A DNA stretch of 64,000 nucleotides from assembly GCF_009857885.1 (NCBI RefSeq), contig NZ_WWER01000003.1, positions 186,001 through 250,000 on the forward strand. The letters run 5' to 3'. This DNA is from Pusillimonas sp. TS35. Lineage in GTDB: Bacteria > Pseudomonadota > Gammaproteobacteria > Burkholderiales > Burkholderiaceae_B. Below are positions 40,548-49,966 of the stretch, one piece after another. Under the pieces are notes generated by a model that saw only the letters and a program-made list of their open reading frames with translations, ran no database searches and had not been told where the DNA came from. Within the stretch, counting starts at the first letter, position 1; each line of letters starts with the position of its first letter. Position numbers and translations under genes: made by a program.

Positions 40548-41285
40548 ATGCCCGGCACCGCCGACAGTCTTTCCGCCTCCTGGTCACTGACGCCGCAAGG
40601 CGACCGCTGCCTGCTGATCGGGTTGGGCAGCGGCATTGATGTACGTACCGGACGGCGTTGCGCGCGTGTGGCGCAAGCACTGCGCGATGCCGCCATCCCC
40701 GGCGTCACCGACCTAATCCCCACCTTCAATGCAGTTGCGGTGCATATAGACCCGAGCCGCTTCGGCAGCGGCGGCCATGTCCAGGTGCGCGAAGAGATCG
40801 AACAAGTGCTGCGCGGGCTGCCGGCGGCGGACGATGCCCATACTCCCGGCCGCACAGTGGATATACCTGTGTGCTACGGCGGCGAATATGGGCCAGATCT
40901 TGAGTACGTGGCGGCACATTGCGGCCTGGCGCCCGAAGATGTGATCAACCTGCACAGCGCCGAACCCGTCTATGTCTTCATGCTGGGCTTTGCGCCCGGC
41001 GCCGCCTATATCGGCGTGCACGACGAGCGCCTGGCCATCGGCCGACGCGAAACACCGCGCACGCGCCTCCCCGCCGGCTCGGTGGCGATTGCCAACCGCC
41101 AAACCATGATCTACCCCAACGAATCCCCCGGCGGCTGGCATATCCTGGGCCGCACGCCGGTCGTGCTGTTCGACCCGCAGCGCGATCCAGCGACGCTGTT
41201 GGCGCCCGGCGATACAGTGCGCTTTCGGCCCATCAGCGCCAGCGAGTACGCAGCGCTGCAACATACGCGGGAGGCGAACGCATGA
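40548..41285 (+). CDS. pxpB: 5-oxoprolinase subunit B
   Basis: A 245-residue protein of the allophanate-hydrolase subunit 1/KipI family (CT_C_D domain). Conserved parts are VTDLIPTFNAVAVHIDP, VDIPVCYGGEYGPDLEYVA, VYVFMLGFAPGAAYIGV and GGWHILGRTPVVLFDP. With PxpA and PxpC it hydrolyses 5-oxoproline to glutamate using ATP. GGAG lies upstream of the chosen ATG; an ATG five codons earlier is possible. Overlaps pxpC by ATGA. Confidence 0.9.
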   Translation: MPGTADSLSASWSLTPQGDRCLLIGLGSGIDVRTGRRCARVAQALRDAAIPGVTDLIPTFNAVAVHIDPSRFGSGGHVQVREEIEQVLRGLPAADDAHTPGRTVDIPVCYGGEYGPDLEYVAAHCGLAPEDVINLHSAEPVYVFMLGFAPGAAYIGVHDERLAIGRRETPRTRLPAGSVAIANRQTMIYPNESPGGWHILGRTPVVLFDPQRDPATLLAPGDTVRFRPISASEYAALQHTREANA

Positions 41286-42271
41286 GCATCGCTGTACTGA
41301 AACCGGGCCTGCTGACCACCGTGCAAGACCTGGGCCGCACCGGCTTCCAGCACTTGGGCATCTCAGTCGGCGGGGCGATGGACAGCCGCGCGCACCGGCT
41401 GGCCAATCTGCTGGCCGGCAACGATGGCGATGCCGCGGCGCTTGAGATTACTTTTGGCGGGCCAACGCTTCGTTTTGACAGCCCCGCCTGTTTTGCCCTG
41501 GCCGGCGCGCAACTGAGGGCCAGGCTGAACGGTGAGCCGGTGCCAAATTATCGGCCCTTGATCGCACGCGCCGGCGATACCCTGGCCTTTGGTGCGCGCG
41601 AGGCGGGGCTGCGCGCCTACCTCGCCGTGCATGGCGGCTTCGATCTGCCACGCGTCATGGGCAGCTACAGCACCTACTTGCGCGGTGGCTTTGGCGGGTT
41701 GGCGGGGCGTGCCCTGCGCACGGGCGATACGCTGAAACTCGCCACACCACTGCCGGCGACGGGGTTAGACGCACTGGCGCGCCGCCTATGGGAGATCAGG
41801 ATCTACCTGCCCGCACCACTGGCGCTGCAGCCACGCGCCGCGCTGCGCCTGATCCGGGGCGCGCACGCTGTACTGTTTACACAAGACGCAATACAGTCAC
41901 TGTTTTCGGCCTCTTTTACCGTGAGTGCAGACGCCGACCGCATGGGCTATCGCCTGACGGGGCCCTCGCTGAGCTTGATCAAGCCGACGCAGTTGCTCTC
42001 GGAAGCGACTGCCACCGGGAGCATCCAGGTGCCGGCCGATGGGCAGCCCATTGTGCTGATGGCCGACCGCCAGACGGTGGGCGGTTATGCCAAGATCGGC
42101 CATGTCGCCAGCGTTGACCTGCCGCACGTCGCCCAGCGCATGCCAGGCGAAACCCTGCGCTTTGAGGAAGTAACGGTGGAACAGGCCCAGGCACTGGACA
42201 TCGCCCGCGAGGCGGCCTTCGCCACCCTGCACGAAACCCTGGCGCCGCTGCGCGCGGCGCTGGCGCGATAG
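41282..42271 (+). CDS. pxpC: 5-oxoprolinase subunit C
   Basis: A 329-residue protein of the allophanate-hydrolase subunit 2 family (CT_A_B, biotin-dependent carboxyltransferase fold). The start is MSIAVLKPGLLTTVQDLGR. Conserved blocks include HLGISVGGAMDSRAHRLAN, AYLAVHGGFDLPRVMGS, SADADRMGYRLTGPSL and the C-terminal TVGGYAKIGHVASVDLPHVAQ. It overlaps pxpB by four bases. pxpA, normally next in the operon, is not found downstream, where ilvA is convergent. Confidence 0.9.
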   Translation: MSIAVLKPGLLTTVQDLGRTGFQHLGISVGGAMDSRAHRLANLLAGNDGDAAALEITFGGPTLRFDSPACFALAGAQLRARLNGEPVPNYRPLIARAGDTLAFGAREAGLRAYLAVHGGFDLPRVMGSYSTYLRGGFGGLAGRALRTGDTLKLATPLPATGLDALARRLWEIRIYLPAPLALQPRAALRLIRGAHAVLFTQDAIQSLFSASFTVSADADRMGYRLTGPSLSLIKPTQLLSEATATGSIQVPADGQPIVLMADRQTVGGYAKIGHVASVDLPHVAQRMPGETLRFEEVTVEQAQALDIAREAAFATLHETLAPLRAALAR

Positions 42272-42388
42272 CCCTGCAAGCGCACACCCACAAAAAGCGG
42301 GCGTGCCTCTTGGCCTGGCCCCGGGGGTTGGACGCCGGCCCAACCTTTGGGGTGTCATCCACGCATGGGCGCCCGTTTTAGCTGTGCT

Positions 42389-42419
42389 TCCGGCTTACAG
42401 GAACAACCTGTAAGCCGGA
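42389..42419 (-). terminator. 13-bp inverted repeat overlapping the ilvA stop codon
   Basis: A perfect 13-bp stem (42389-42401 with 42407-42419) has a 5-nt loop. It spans the last seven ilvA codons and the stop codon. No clear T-run follows on either strand, so classic intrinsic termination is uncertain. It could instead stabilise the 3' end of the ilvA or the convergent pxpC transcript. Confidence 0.55.
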
Positions 42420-43903
42420 TTGTCGGTTTCATTCCAGTGCGGATAGCCCAAGCCATCGAGAAAGGCCTTGAAGGCTTTTTTGTCTGCCGGGGGAACCTGG
42501 ATGCCGATCAGGATGCGGCCGTAATCGTCGCCCTGGTTGCGGTAGTGGAACAGGCTGATGTTCCACTCTGGGCTCATAGCGCCCAGAAAACGTGTCAGCG
42601 CACCCGGGCGCTCGGGGAACTCGAAACGGAACAGCATTTCGTGTTCGGCCAGCGTGGAGTGCCCGCCCACCATGTAGCGCAAGTGCGTCTTGGCGAGCTC
42701 GTTGCCAGACAAGTCCAGCGTGGGGAAGCCCTTTTTGCGGAAGTTGGCGGCCAAGCGCTCCTGCTCGGCCACCGAGGTGATCTGCAAGCCCACGAACACT
42801 TGTGCGGTCTCGGGATCGGAAATGCGGTAGTTGAACTCGGTGACGCTGCGGTTCCCGACAGCCTCGCACAGACGCAGAAAGCTGCCCCGCTTTTCGGGGA
42901 TAGTTAGCGCGAATACCGCTTCTCGGGCTTCGCCGACATCGGCGCGGTCGGCCACAAAGCGCAGGCGGTCGAAGTTCATGTTGGCGCCGCACGTGATAGC
43001 GACCAGTGTCTTGCCCTTGAGCTTGTGCTCGGCCGCATAGCGCTTGGCACCCGCCAGGGCCAGCGCACCCGCCGGTTCGAGCACGCTGCGGGTATCCTGG
43101 AAGACATCCTTGATGGCCGCGCAGATCGCGTCGGTATCGACCCGCACATAATCATCGACATATTCGCGCGCCATGCGGAAGGTTTCGAGGCCTACCTGCT
43201 TGACGGCTGTGCCGTCCGAAAACAGCCCCACATCGCTGAGCGTGATGCGTCGGCCCGCCTTGATGCTGCGGATCATGGCATCGGAGTCTTCTGTCTGTAC
43301 GCCAATGACCTTGATGTCGGACCGAAGCTGCTTGACGTAGGCGGCCACGCCGCTGATCAGGCCGCCCCCGCCGATGGCCACGAAAATGGCGTCGATTGGG
43401 TCCGTATGCTGGCGCAGGATTTCCATGGCAATCGTGCCTTGACCTGCGATCACGTCGGGGTCGTCGAAGGGGTGCACAAAGGTGAGCTTTTCTTTTTTCT
43501 CGAGTTCGGCGGCATGCACGGCCGAATCGGAAAAACTATCGCCGAACAGCACCACCTCGGCACCATAGCCGCGTACCGCGTCCACCTTGACCTGCGGCGT
43601 GGTGACCGGCATGACGATGACTGCCCGGCAGCCCAGCTTGCGCGCCGACAGGGCGACGCCTTGCGCGTGGTTGCCCGCCGACGCCGCAATCACCCCGCGC
43701 TTTAGCTCTGCCGCGCTGAGATTGGCCATCTTGTTATAAGCGCCGCGCAACTTGAAGCTGAAGACGGGCTGCGTGTCTTCGCGTTTGAGCAGAATGGTGT
43801 TGCCGGTGCGGGCCGAGACTTGGGGAGCGAGTTCGAGGGGGGTTTCGTGGGCGACGTCATACACCTTGGCGGTGAGTATGCGCTTGAGGTAGTCAGTTGA
43901 CAT
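42395..43903 (-). CDS. ilvA: Threonine ammonia-lyase, biosynthetic
   Basis: Deaminates threonine to 2-oxobutanoate, the first step to isoleucine. The 502-residue length is that of the regulated, biosynthetic form. The PLP lysine is Lys51 in FSFKLRGAYNK; SAGNHAQG and the glycine-rich phosphate loop GGGGLISG are present. The C-terminal third has two ACT-like regulatory domains (from AVFALTIPEKRGSF and from LFRFEFPERPGALTRFLG), which normally give isoleucine feedback inhibition. The last codons and stop lie in a large inverted repeat. It is convergent with pxpC. Confidence 0.96.
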   Translation of the reverse strand: MSTDYLKRILTAKVYDVAHETPLELAPQVSARTGNTILLKREDTQPVFSFKLRGAYNKMANLSAAELKRGVIAASAGNHAQGVALSARKLGCRAVIVMPVTTPQVKVDAVRGYGAEVVLFGDSFSDSAVHAAELEKKEKLTFVHPFDDPDVIAGQGTIAMEILRQHTDPIDAIFVAIGGGGLISGVAAYVKQLRSDIKVIGVQTEDSDAMIRSIKAGRRITLSDVGLFSDGTAVKQVGLETFRMAREYVDDYVRVDTDAICAAIKDVFQDTRSVLEPAGALALAGAKRYAAEHKLKGKTLVAITCGANMNFDRLRFVADRADVGEAREAVFALTIPEKRGSFLRLCEAVGNRSVTEFNYRISDPETAQVFVGLQITSVAEQERLAANFRKKGFPTLDLSGNELAKTHLRYMVGGHSTLAEHEMLFRFEFPERPGALTRFLGAMSPEWNISLFHYRNQGDDYGRILIGIQVPPADKKAFKAFLDGLGYPHWNETDNPAYRLFL

Positions 43904-44183
43904 GAAGTGGCGGTAGAAAGTGGGTGCGGACGTGGTGCAGAGCGGTTGCTATCCCGGTTTACGCACAATGCGTGGGTGAATGCCTTGCCGGCAAGCCAAA
44001 GGCCGGCCCCGGCAATGGAACAGAATACCATTACACTAGGTCGGCCCCAAAACAATGTTGCGTGGGCCGGCCTGCACCGCCGCAACATCCAAGAACCGTA
44101 CCCACGGCCTTGCCACGCCCCAGCCGCAACACACTCGACCGATACCCGTACGCCCTCGTTACCCCTTACCCTCTGCGCCCAAT

Positions 44184-44714
44184 ATGGAAGCCTGGCTGCA
44201 ATCCTCAATACACTGGCTGCTCGTCACGCTGGCACTGCCAAAAGTCGGTCTCAGTGCCATTTTCATTGTCAGCCTGGTGTCGGCCACGCTGCTGCCCCTG
44301 GGCTCGGAGCCCGCCGTGTTTGGCTACGTCAAGCTGGAACCGGGCATGTTCTGGGCTGCCATCCTGGTGGCTACCGCCGGCAACACTGTAGGCGGCGCCA
44401 TTAGCTACCTGATGGGGCGGGGGGCTGAGCAGGCGGTCGAAAAATGGCGCGAGAAGCACCCCTACCGCCCGCACACCAAGGCTGGCGGCCGTTGGCACGA
44501 CTATGTCAGCTATTGGCTGCACCGTCTGGGCCCGCCAGCCCTGCTGTTTTCATGGTTGCCCGTGGTGGGCGACCCACTGTGCGCGGTGGCCGGCTGGCTG
44601 CGCCTGCGCTTCTGGCCCAGCATGATCTACATGGTCATCGGCAAATTCCTGCGCTATCTGGTCATGACCAGCGCCCTGCTGTGGTTCTTCCCCGGCGCGG
44701 TGCCGGGCACCTGA
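44184..44714 (+). CDS. YqaA-like SNARE-associated/DedA-related membrane protein
   Basis: A 176-residue inner-membrane protein with about four hydrophobic helices. Characteristic parts are VSATLLPLGSEPAVFGYV, ATAGNTVGGAISYLMGRGAE and FSWLPVVGDPLCAVAGWLRL. This is the YqaA branch of the VTT/DedA family, whose role is not settled, although relatives move lipids. The ATG at 44184 (MEAWLQSS) precedes the first helix. The 280 bp upstream to ilvA hold no supported gene. Confidence 0.82.
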   Translation: MEAWLQSSIHWLLVTLALPKVGLSAIFIVSLVSATLLPLGSEPAVFGYVKLEPGMFWAAILVATAGNTVGGAISYLMGRGAEQAVEKWREKHPYRPHTKAGGRWHDYVSYWLHRLGPPALLFSWLPVVGDPLCAVAGWLRLRFWPSMIYMVIGKFLRYLVMTSALLWFFPGAVPGT

Positions 44715-44849
44715 CGCCTTCACCGCACCGCGCACGCCGCCTCGCCCTTTGGGCACCCGCCCGCAACACCCAGCCGCGCATGCCTCGGCCCGCAACCACC
44801 AGTGGCCCACGCAAGCCGCCGGCCATAACGGGCCGCATGACAGCATTGT

Positions 44850-45749
44850 TCAGCCCGGCAGCTCGCGCAGCGATGCCTCAAGGAGCTCAATGAAACGGTT
44901 GGCCAGCACCGACGGCGCCAGTGTCACCGAGCGTGCCAGCGTGACCTCCATACCGATGCTTGGGCGCAGCGGCTTGACCACCAGCCGGTCGGCAAAGCTC
45001 TTGGCCACGAAAGGGTTGACGATACCCACGCCCGCGCCCGCCGCCACCAGCGAACAGATCGTGATCGACGAGTTGGTCTCGATTGCGATGTCGTCGGGAT
45101 ACTCGTGATTGCGCAGTTGCGCGCGCATGGCGATCACGATGTCGTCGGTATCATTGAGCAGGATCAGCTTGTGCTTGTGCAGGCCTTCCAGGCCTACCGT
45201 CTCGACGCTGGCAAGCGGATGCTCGCGCGGCATCACACACACCGCGCTGGCGCGCATCAGTAGCGACGACACAATGTCGTTCTGCTCGATCGTACCCGTG
45301 GTGAGCACAAAATCGATCAAACCCTGCCGCAGGTGCTCGGTAAGCTGGGGCGTGCCCAGCGTTTGCAGGTTGACGTAGATGCCGGGATGCTGGCGCATGA
45401 ACCGGGCGACGATGTCAGGCAGCATGCCCGCCGCCAGCGTGGGAGTACTGCCGATGCGCAGCACGCCGGTGCCCGAGCGGCGCAGGATCTGCACTGCGGA
45501 TTCGATTTTCTCAAGGCCGTCAAAATGCTTGCGTACCGCCTGGTAGAGCTGGCTGCCCTCGCGGGTGGGGCGCAAGCGCCCGTTGTACAGATCGAACAGC
45601 TCCAACCCCGTGGCGGCACGCAACTCGGCAAGGCGGCGGCTGATGGACGGCTGCGTGGTATTGAGTGCGAGCGCGGCCTTGGTGGTAGTGCCGGTTTCCA
45701 TGACGGCCTTGAAGGCCTGGATCTGCTGGAAATTGAGGGGACGCGACAT
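44850..45749 (-). CDS. LysR-type transcription regulator
   Basis: A 299-residue LysR-type regulator. The N-terminal winged helix has LNFQQIQAFKAVMETG, then ALNTTQPSISRRLAELRAATGLELF. The C-terminal ligand-binding domain begins at VLRIGSTPTLAAGMLPD, with LVAAGAGVGIVNPFVA near its end. The start at 45749 (MSRPLNF) fits the family. It diverges from the beta-propeller and ABC importer genes across a 346-bp gap with a dyad and promoter, so it is the likely regulator of that operon. Confidence 0.92.
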   Translation of the reverse strand: MSRPLNFQQIQAFKAVMETGTTTKAALALNTTQPSISRRLAELRAATGLELFDLYNGRLRPTREGSQLYQAVRKHFDGLEKIESAVQILRRSGTGVLRIGSTPTLAAGMLPDIVARFMRQHPGIYVNLQTLGTPQLTEHLRQGLIDFVLTTGTIEQNDIVSSLLMRASAVCVMPREHPLASVETVGLEGLHKHKLILLNDTDDIVIAMRAQLRNHEYPDDIAIETNSSITICSLVAAGAGVGIVNPFVAKSFADRLVVKPLRPSIGMEVTLARSVTLAPSVLANRFIELLEASLRELPG

Positions 45750-45916
45750 GTCGGACGGAAACAGTAAACGGTGAGGGCAGGCGGTGCACAAGGCTGGCAA
45801 GCCCCGTACGACCGCCCAAAGCGTGAAAACGGGCACGCCCGGCAACGCGCCACGACTACCCAGTGAATAGACCGGGCGCACACTCGTCAAGCTTGGCAAG
45901 ACAGTATACCCAAACT

Positions 45917-45963
45917 GAATAGCAATGGATCAAAAAAGAATTATCCCGTATTCATTGCCATTC
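45917..45963. promoter_or_regulatory. Inverted 14-nt dyad, candidate LysR-type operator
   Basis: The 346-bp gap between the LysR gene and the beta-propeller gene holds two inverted copies of GAATrGCAATGrAT, at 45917-45930 and, reversed, 45950-45963. They match at 12 of 14 positions and their centres are 33 bp apart, about three helical turns. The dyad overlaps the putative -35 region of the promoter. The rest of the gap shows nothing else I can name. Confidence 0.5.
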
Positions 45964-45970
45964 CTATAAT
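45941..45970 (+). promoter_or_regulatory. Putative sigma-70 promoter of the beta-propeller/gltIJKL operon
   Basis: A perfect -10 box TATAAT lies at 45965-45970, preceded by a weak -35 candidate TTATCC at 45941-45946 with an 18-bp spacer. The start codon of the first gene is about 125 bp downstream. The weak -35 box overlapped by a dyad fits an activator-dependent promoter. Confidence 0.5.
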
Positions 45971-46095
45971 TCCCCGCAGAAGCCGCGCAGCCTGCAATAC
46001 CCGTGCTGGCGCGCAAAACGAGCAACCGATTCCACCAGGCCCGCGCCTGAGCCGCAAGACGGCCCACGCGGCATACATCGCCCCAGCCTCCCGCC

Positions 46096-47385
46096 ATGAC
46101 CACATTTCATCCCGTAAAGTTTCCCTGTCCTGTGCGCCGCGTCGGCAACGACGGCAAGCATCATTTCTTCGGTTACTACGACAAAACCGTCTGGGATCGC
46201 AGCGACCGCTACATGTTGGCCAATCGCGTCGCCATGATGGATGCCGATCTCACGCCAGACCTCGTGGCCGAGGTCGGTTATTTCGACCTTCAAGACAACG
46301 ACCGCTTTTACAGCTGCGGCACCACCACCGCCTGGAACTGGCAAATGGGCTGCCAACTGCAATGGCTGGACGGCGCGGACGGCCTGCAATTCATCTACAA
46401 CGTGCGCCGCGACAGCGACACCGGCGTCTATCCAGGGTTCGGCTCGGCCATTTACAACGTGGCCACCGGCGAAACCCGCTACCTCGACACCCCCTTCTAC
46501 GTTGCCGCCCCCAACAGCCAATATGCAGTCACGGTCGATTACAGCCGCCTGTACATCACCCATGAAACCATTGGCTACAGCGAGCGGGGCGGAAAGCGCC
46601 AGAACATGCCGCTGTGCCCGGCCGACGACGGCATCCATGGCATCGATCTCAACACAGGCGAAACACGGCTGCTGGTCAGCTACGATCAGCTCAAGAATTT
46701 CCACCACCGTGCGTCCATGGACAAGGCAATCCACTGGATCAGCCACATCGAGATCAACCCGGCCTCCAACCGCATCCTGTTCCTGCACCGCTGGACCGAG
46801 CGCGTTGAAGATGAAACGTGCTTTCTGCACCGCCTGATCACCATGGACCCAGACGGCGGCAACCTGCGCCTGCTCGAATGCTCGGATCACCCGCTGCCCC
46901 AATTGGCCGACGATTTCGACCCCAATGCCGTGGGCACCTACGATTACGAAAAGTCCGAATACCAGATTTCACACCCCCTGTGGCAAGACGACACCCATAT
47001 CATTGTCTGGGGCCCGCACAACGGCAGCATCCACTACCACCTATATACCGACAATGACGCCGCTCAGGCCCGCGTCATCGGCAACGGCATCCTGACCGAG
47101 AACGGCCACATGACCTTCTCGCCAGTGAGCAAGCGTTGGCTGCTGACCGACACCTACCCAGATCCGGTCACCAACGAGCGCATTCTGATCATGTACGACT
47201 GCGACAACGACGTACGCTACGACCTGGGCAGCTTCTACACCGACCCCAAGCTGCGCAAAGAAAACCGTTGCGATCTGCACCCGCGCTGGAGCCGCGACGG
47301 CAACCTGGTATGCATCGATTCCGTGCACGAGCACGAGCGCCAGATGTACATCATCGACGTCACAACCCTCGTCAACAAGGCCTGA
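46096..47385 (+). CDS. Uncharacterised beta-propeller protein, oligogalacturonate-lyase-like
   Basis: A 429-residue protein without a signal peptide. The N-terminus has KHHFFGYYDK (residues 21-30), and short repeated blade-like units follow: TAWNWQMGCQLQWL, HWISHIEINPASNRILFLHRW, QISHPLWQDDTHIIVWG, NGHMTFSPVSKRWLLTD and RCDLHPRWSRDGNLVCID. The pattern and the regularly placed histidines (His217, His293, His338, His395) recall the manganese-dependent oligogalacturonate lyase propeller. The similarity is weak and by eye only. It lies just 26 bp upstream of the periplasmic binding protein of an amino-acid-type ABC importer, so it probably acts in the cytoplasm on the imported compound. The reaction is unknown. 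Confidence 0.7.
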   Translation: MTTFHPVKFPCPVRRVGNDGKHHFFGYYDKTVWDRSDRYMLANRVAMMDADLTPDLVAEVGYFDLQDNDRFYSCGTTTAWNWQMGCQLQWLDGADGLQFIYNVRRDSDTGVYPGFGSAIYNVATGETRYLDTPFYVAAPNSQYAVTVDYSRLYITHETIGYSERGGKRQNMPLCPADDGIHGIDLNTGETRLLVSYDQLKNFHHRASMDKAIHWISHIEINPASNRILFLHRWTERVEDETCFLHRLITMDPDGGNLRLLECSDHPLPQLADDFDPNAVGTYDYEKSEYQISHPLWQDDTHIIVWGPHNGSIHYHLYTDNDAAQARVIGNGILTENGHMTFSPVSKRWLLTDTYPDPVTNERILIMYDCDNDVRYDLGSFYTDPKLRKENRCDLHPRWSRDGNLVCIDSVHEHERQMYIIDVTTLVNKA

Positions 47386-47411
47386 ACGGCCAACATCCAC
47401 CCGGAGACATC

Positions 47412-48353
47412 ATGACTACTCTCACTGCAAAAGCCCGCAAGGCTCCCACCCTTACCCCGCTGCTTCGCGCCGCTTTCGTCGCGGCCGGCCTGCTGGCGCT
47501 GCCCGCCCTGTCGGCAAGCGCCGCCGAACTTACCGGCACCCTCAAGAAGATCAAGGACGACGGCGTGGTCGTCGTGGGCTACCGCGAGGCATCCATCCCC
47601 TTCTCGTACTACGACGACAGCAAGCAGCCCATCGGCTACTCGGTCGATTTCACCAATCTGGTGCTGGATCGCATCAAGCAGGAACTGAACCTGCCCAATC
47701 TGCAGGTGCGCCGCCTGCCCATTACGTCGCAGAACCGCATCTCGCTGCTGCAGAACGGCACCATCGACTTCGAATGCAACACGACCACGCATAACGAATC
47801 GCGCGAGAAGCAGGTCGACTTCTCCAATAGCATTTTCATCATCAGCACCCGGCTGCTTACCCACAATGGTTCCGGCATCAAAGACTTTTCCGATCTCAAA
47901 GGCAAGAATGTCGTCGTGGGCGCCGGCACAACGTCGGAAATCCTGCTGCGCAAACTGAATGCCGAGAAGGACATGGACATGCGCATCATCAGCGCCAAGG
48001 ATCACGCCGAATCCTTCCTGACCTTGTCTACGGGCCGCGCCAAGGCCATGATGATGGACGACGCTCTGCTGGCTGGCGAACGCGCCAAAACCAAGAATCC
48101 TGCCGACTACATCATCACCGGCACGCCGCAATCGTACGAAACCTATGGCTGCATGGTGCGCAAGGGTGATGCGCAGATGAAGGCCCTCCTGGACAGCGCC
48201 ATCGCCGACGTCCAGAAGTCGGGCAAGGGCGAAGTCATTTACAAAAAATGGTTCATGAGCCCGATTCCTCCCAAGCAACTGAACCTGGACTTCCCCATGT
48301 CTGACGCCATGAAGACGCTGTTCGCCAACCCCAACGACAAAATCTCCCCCTGA
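47412..48353 (+). CDS. gltI: Amino-acid ABC transporter substrate-binding protein, GltI-like
   Basis: A 313-residue periplasmic binding protein. The signal peptide ends near LSASAAE. The mature part starts TGTLKKIKDDGVVVVGYREASIPFSYYD, as in glutamate/aspartate-binding GltI, and has GTIDFECNTTTHN and GRAKAMMMDDALLAGE. GGAG precedes the ATG. It belongs to the same operon as the beta-propeller gene. A 184-bp GC-rich gap separates it from the first permease. The substrate is inferred from family only; glutamate, aspartate or a related acidic compound is possible. Confidence 0.9.
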   Translation: MTTLTAKARKAPTLTPLLRAAFVAAGLLALPALSASAAELTGTLKKIKDDGVVVVGYREASIPFSYYDDSKQPIGYSVDFTNLVLDRIKQELNLPNLQVRRLPITSQNRISLLQNGTIDFECNTTTHNESREKQVDFSNSIFIISTRLLTHNGSGIKDFSDLKGKNVVVGAGTTSEILLRKLNAEKDMDMRIISAKDHAESFLTLSTGRAKAMMMDDALLAGERAKTKNPADYIITGTPQSYETYGCMVRKGDAQMKALLDSAIADVQKSGKGEVIYKKWFMSPIPPKQLNLDFPMSDAMKTLFANPNDKISP

Positions 48354-48537
48354 GCGCCGGGCAGCGCCGGCCCGCATCGCACAACGCTGATCCGGGCGGG
48401 CACGGCCCCCAAGGCCGCGGCCGCCCGGGCGTAACCCGCGCGCCAACCGCGCCCGCCATCTTGCCGCACCGCCGAGCCACTCGCAGGCGCCGGCCGCCTC
48501 TCTGGCGGCACGTCCCCTTCTTTTTCACGGACGCCCC

Positions 48538-49275
48538 ATGGATTACAACTGGAACTGGCATGTTCTGCTTCAGCCGGTCTTGACCGGCGAAGACGCCACC
48601 TATCTGCAATGGATCTTCAGTGGCTTCGCCATCACCTTCGCGCTGACGGTGTGCGCCTGGATACTGGCGCTGGCATCGGGCACGCTCTTTGGCATTCTGC
48701 GTACCCTCCCGGGGCGCCTACCACGCGCTGTCGGCACCACCTACGTCTCCGTCTTTCGCAACGTCCCGCTGATCGTGCAGTTTTTCATCTGGTACTTCGT
48801 GGTACCCGAAATACTGCCCACCTCCGTGGGCGACTGGATCAAGGGCATTGAGCCCAATCTGCAGTTCTTCATCGTCTCGGTGTTTGCGCTGGGCATCTAC
48901 ACCGGCTCGCGCATCTGCGAACAACTGCGCGCCGGCGTTGAGGCCCTGCCCCGGGGGCAGCGGCACGCCGGCATGTCGCTAGGCTTCACCCTGGCCCAGA
49001 CGTACCGCTACATCATCCTGCCTCAGGTGTTTCGCCGCATCCTGCCACCGCTGACATCCGAGTTCCTGATCATTTCCAAGAATTCCGCCGTCGCCTCCAC
49101 CATCGGCCTGCTCGAGCTGAGCGGCCAGGCACGCCAACTGGTCGACTACACCGCGCAGCCGTACGAATCATTCATCGTCGTGACGCTGGCTTATATGCTC
49201 ATAAATTTCATCATCATCCGCTTCATGGGCTGGGTTCGCCAACGCAGTGTGCGCCCCGGCCTGATGGGCAACTAG
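48538..49275 (+). CDS. gltJ: Amino-acid ABC transporter permease, GltJ-like
   Basis: A 245-residue inner-membrane permease of the polar amino acid family. It begins MDYNWNWHVLLQP, has about five transmembrane helices and the EAA-type loop QLRAGVEALPRGQRHAGMSLGFT that contacts the ATPase. VFRNVPLIVQFFIWYFVVPEILP is a typical GltJ stretch. The second permease starts 10 bp after its stop. Confidence 0.9.
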   Translation: MDYNWNWHVLLQPVLTGEDATYLQWIFSGFAITFALTVCAWILALASGTLFGILRTLPGRLPRAVGTTYVSVFRNVPLIVQFFIWYFVVPEILPTSVGDWIKGIEPNLQFFIVSVFALGIYTGSRICEQLRAGVEALPRGQRHAGMSLGFTLAQTYRYIILPQVFRRILPPLTSEFLIISKNSAVASTIGLLELSGQARQLVDYTAQPYESFIVVTLAYMLINFIIIRFMGWVRQRSVRPGLMGN

Positions 49276-49285
49276 GAGAACCGCC

Positions 49286-49966
49286 ATGCTGCACTTCGAC
49301 TTCTCCGCACTGTTCGCCTCGCGCGACATCCTCATCGTCGGCGCCTGGATCACCCTCAAGGTTACTTTCGTGGCCATCGTCTGCGGCATCGCCTGGGGCA
49401 CGGTACTGGCGCTGTGCGCCGTGTCCAAGTCACGCATACTGGTGTTGCTCGCCCAGAGTTATATCTCGCTGTTCCGGTCGATCCCGCTGGTGATGCTGCT
49501 GCTGTGGTTCTTCCTGATCGTGCCGCAGGTGCTCAAAGCCGTTTTCGACCTTTCGCCAAGCGTCGACATCCGCCTGGTTTCGGCCATGGTCGCGTTTTCG
49601 CTGCTTGAGGGCGCCTTCTTCGCAGAGATCGTCCGCGCTGGCATCCTGGGCCTTTCCCGCGGGCAGTTCTACGCCGCCCGCTCACTGGGCATGACACCCT
49701 TCCAAACCATGCGCTACATTATCCTGCCGCAGGCATTCAAAGCGATGATGCCCATCATGCTTACCCAGTGCATCGTCATTTTCCAGGATACCTCCCTGGT
49801 CTATGTCATCGCCTTGGGCGACTTCTTCCGCAACGCCGTCAGTATCGGCGAACGCGACGGCACATTGGTGCAAATGCTGCTGTTCGCGGGCCTGGTGTAC
49901 TGGGCCATCTGCTCAACCCTGAGCATCCTGGTGAAAATGGTTCAGCAAAGGACACAACATGGCTAA
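49286..49966 (+). CDS. gltK: Amino-acid ABC transporter permease, GltK-like
   Basis: A 226-residue permease paralogous to GltJ. It has about five helices, [22 protein letters not shown], and the EAA loop [23 protein letters not shown]. Start [10 protein letters not shown] has AGGAG upstream. The last 8 bp overlap the ATPase gene. Confidence 0.9.
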   Translation: MLHFDFSALFASRDILIVGAWITLKVTFVAIVCGIAWGTVLALCAVSKSRILVLLAQSYISLFRSIPLVMLLLWFFLIVPQVLKAVFDLSPSVDIRLVSAMVAFSLLEGAFFAEIVRAGILGLSRGQFYAARSLGMTPFQTMRYIILPQAFKAMMPIMLTQCIVIFQDTSLVYVIALGDFFRNAVSIGERDGTLVQMLLFAGLVYWAICSTLSILVKMVQQRTQHG

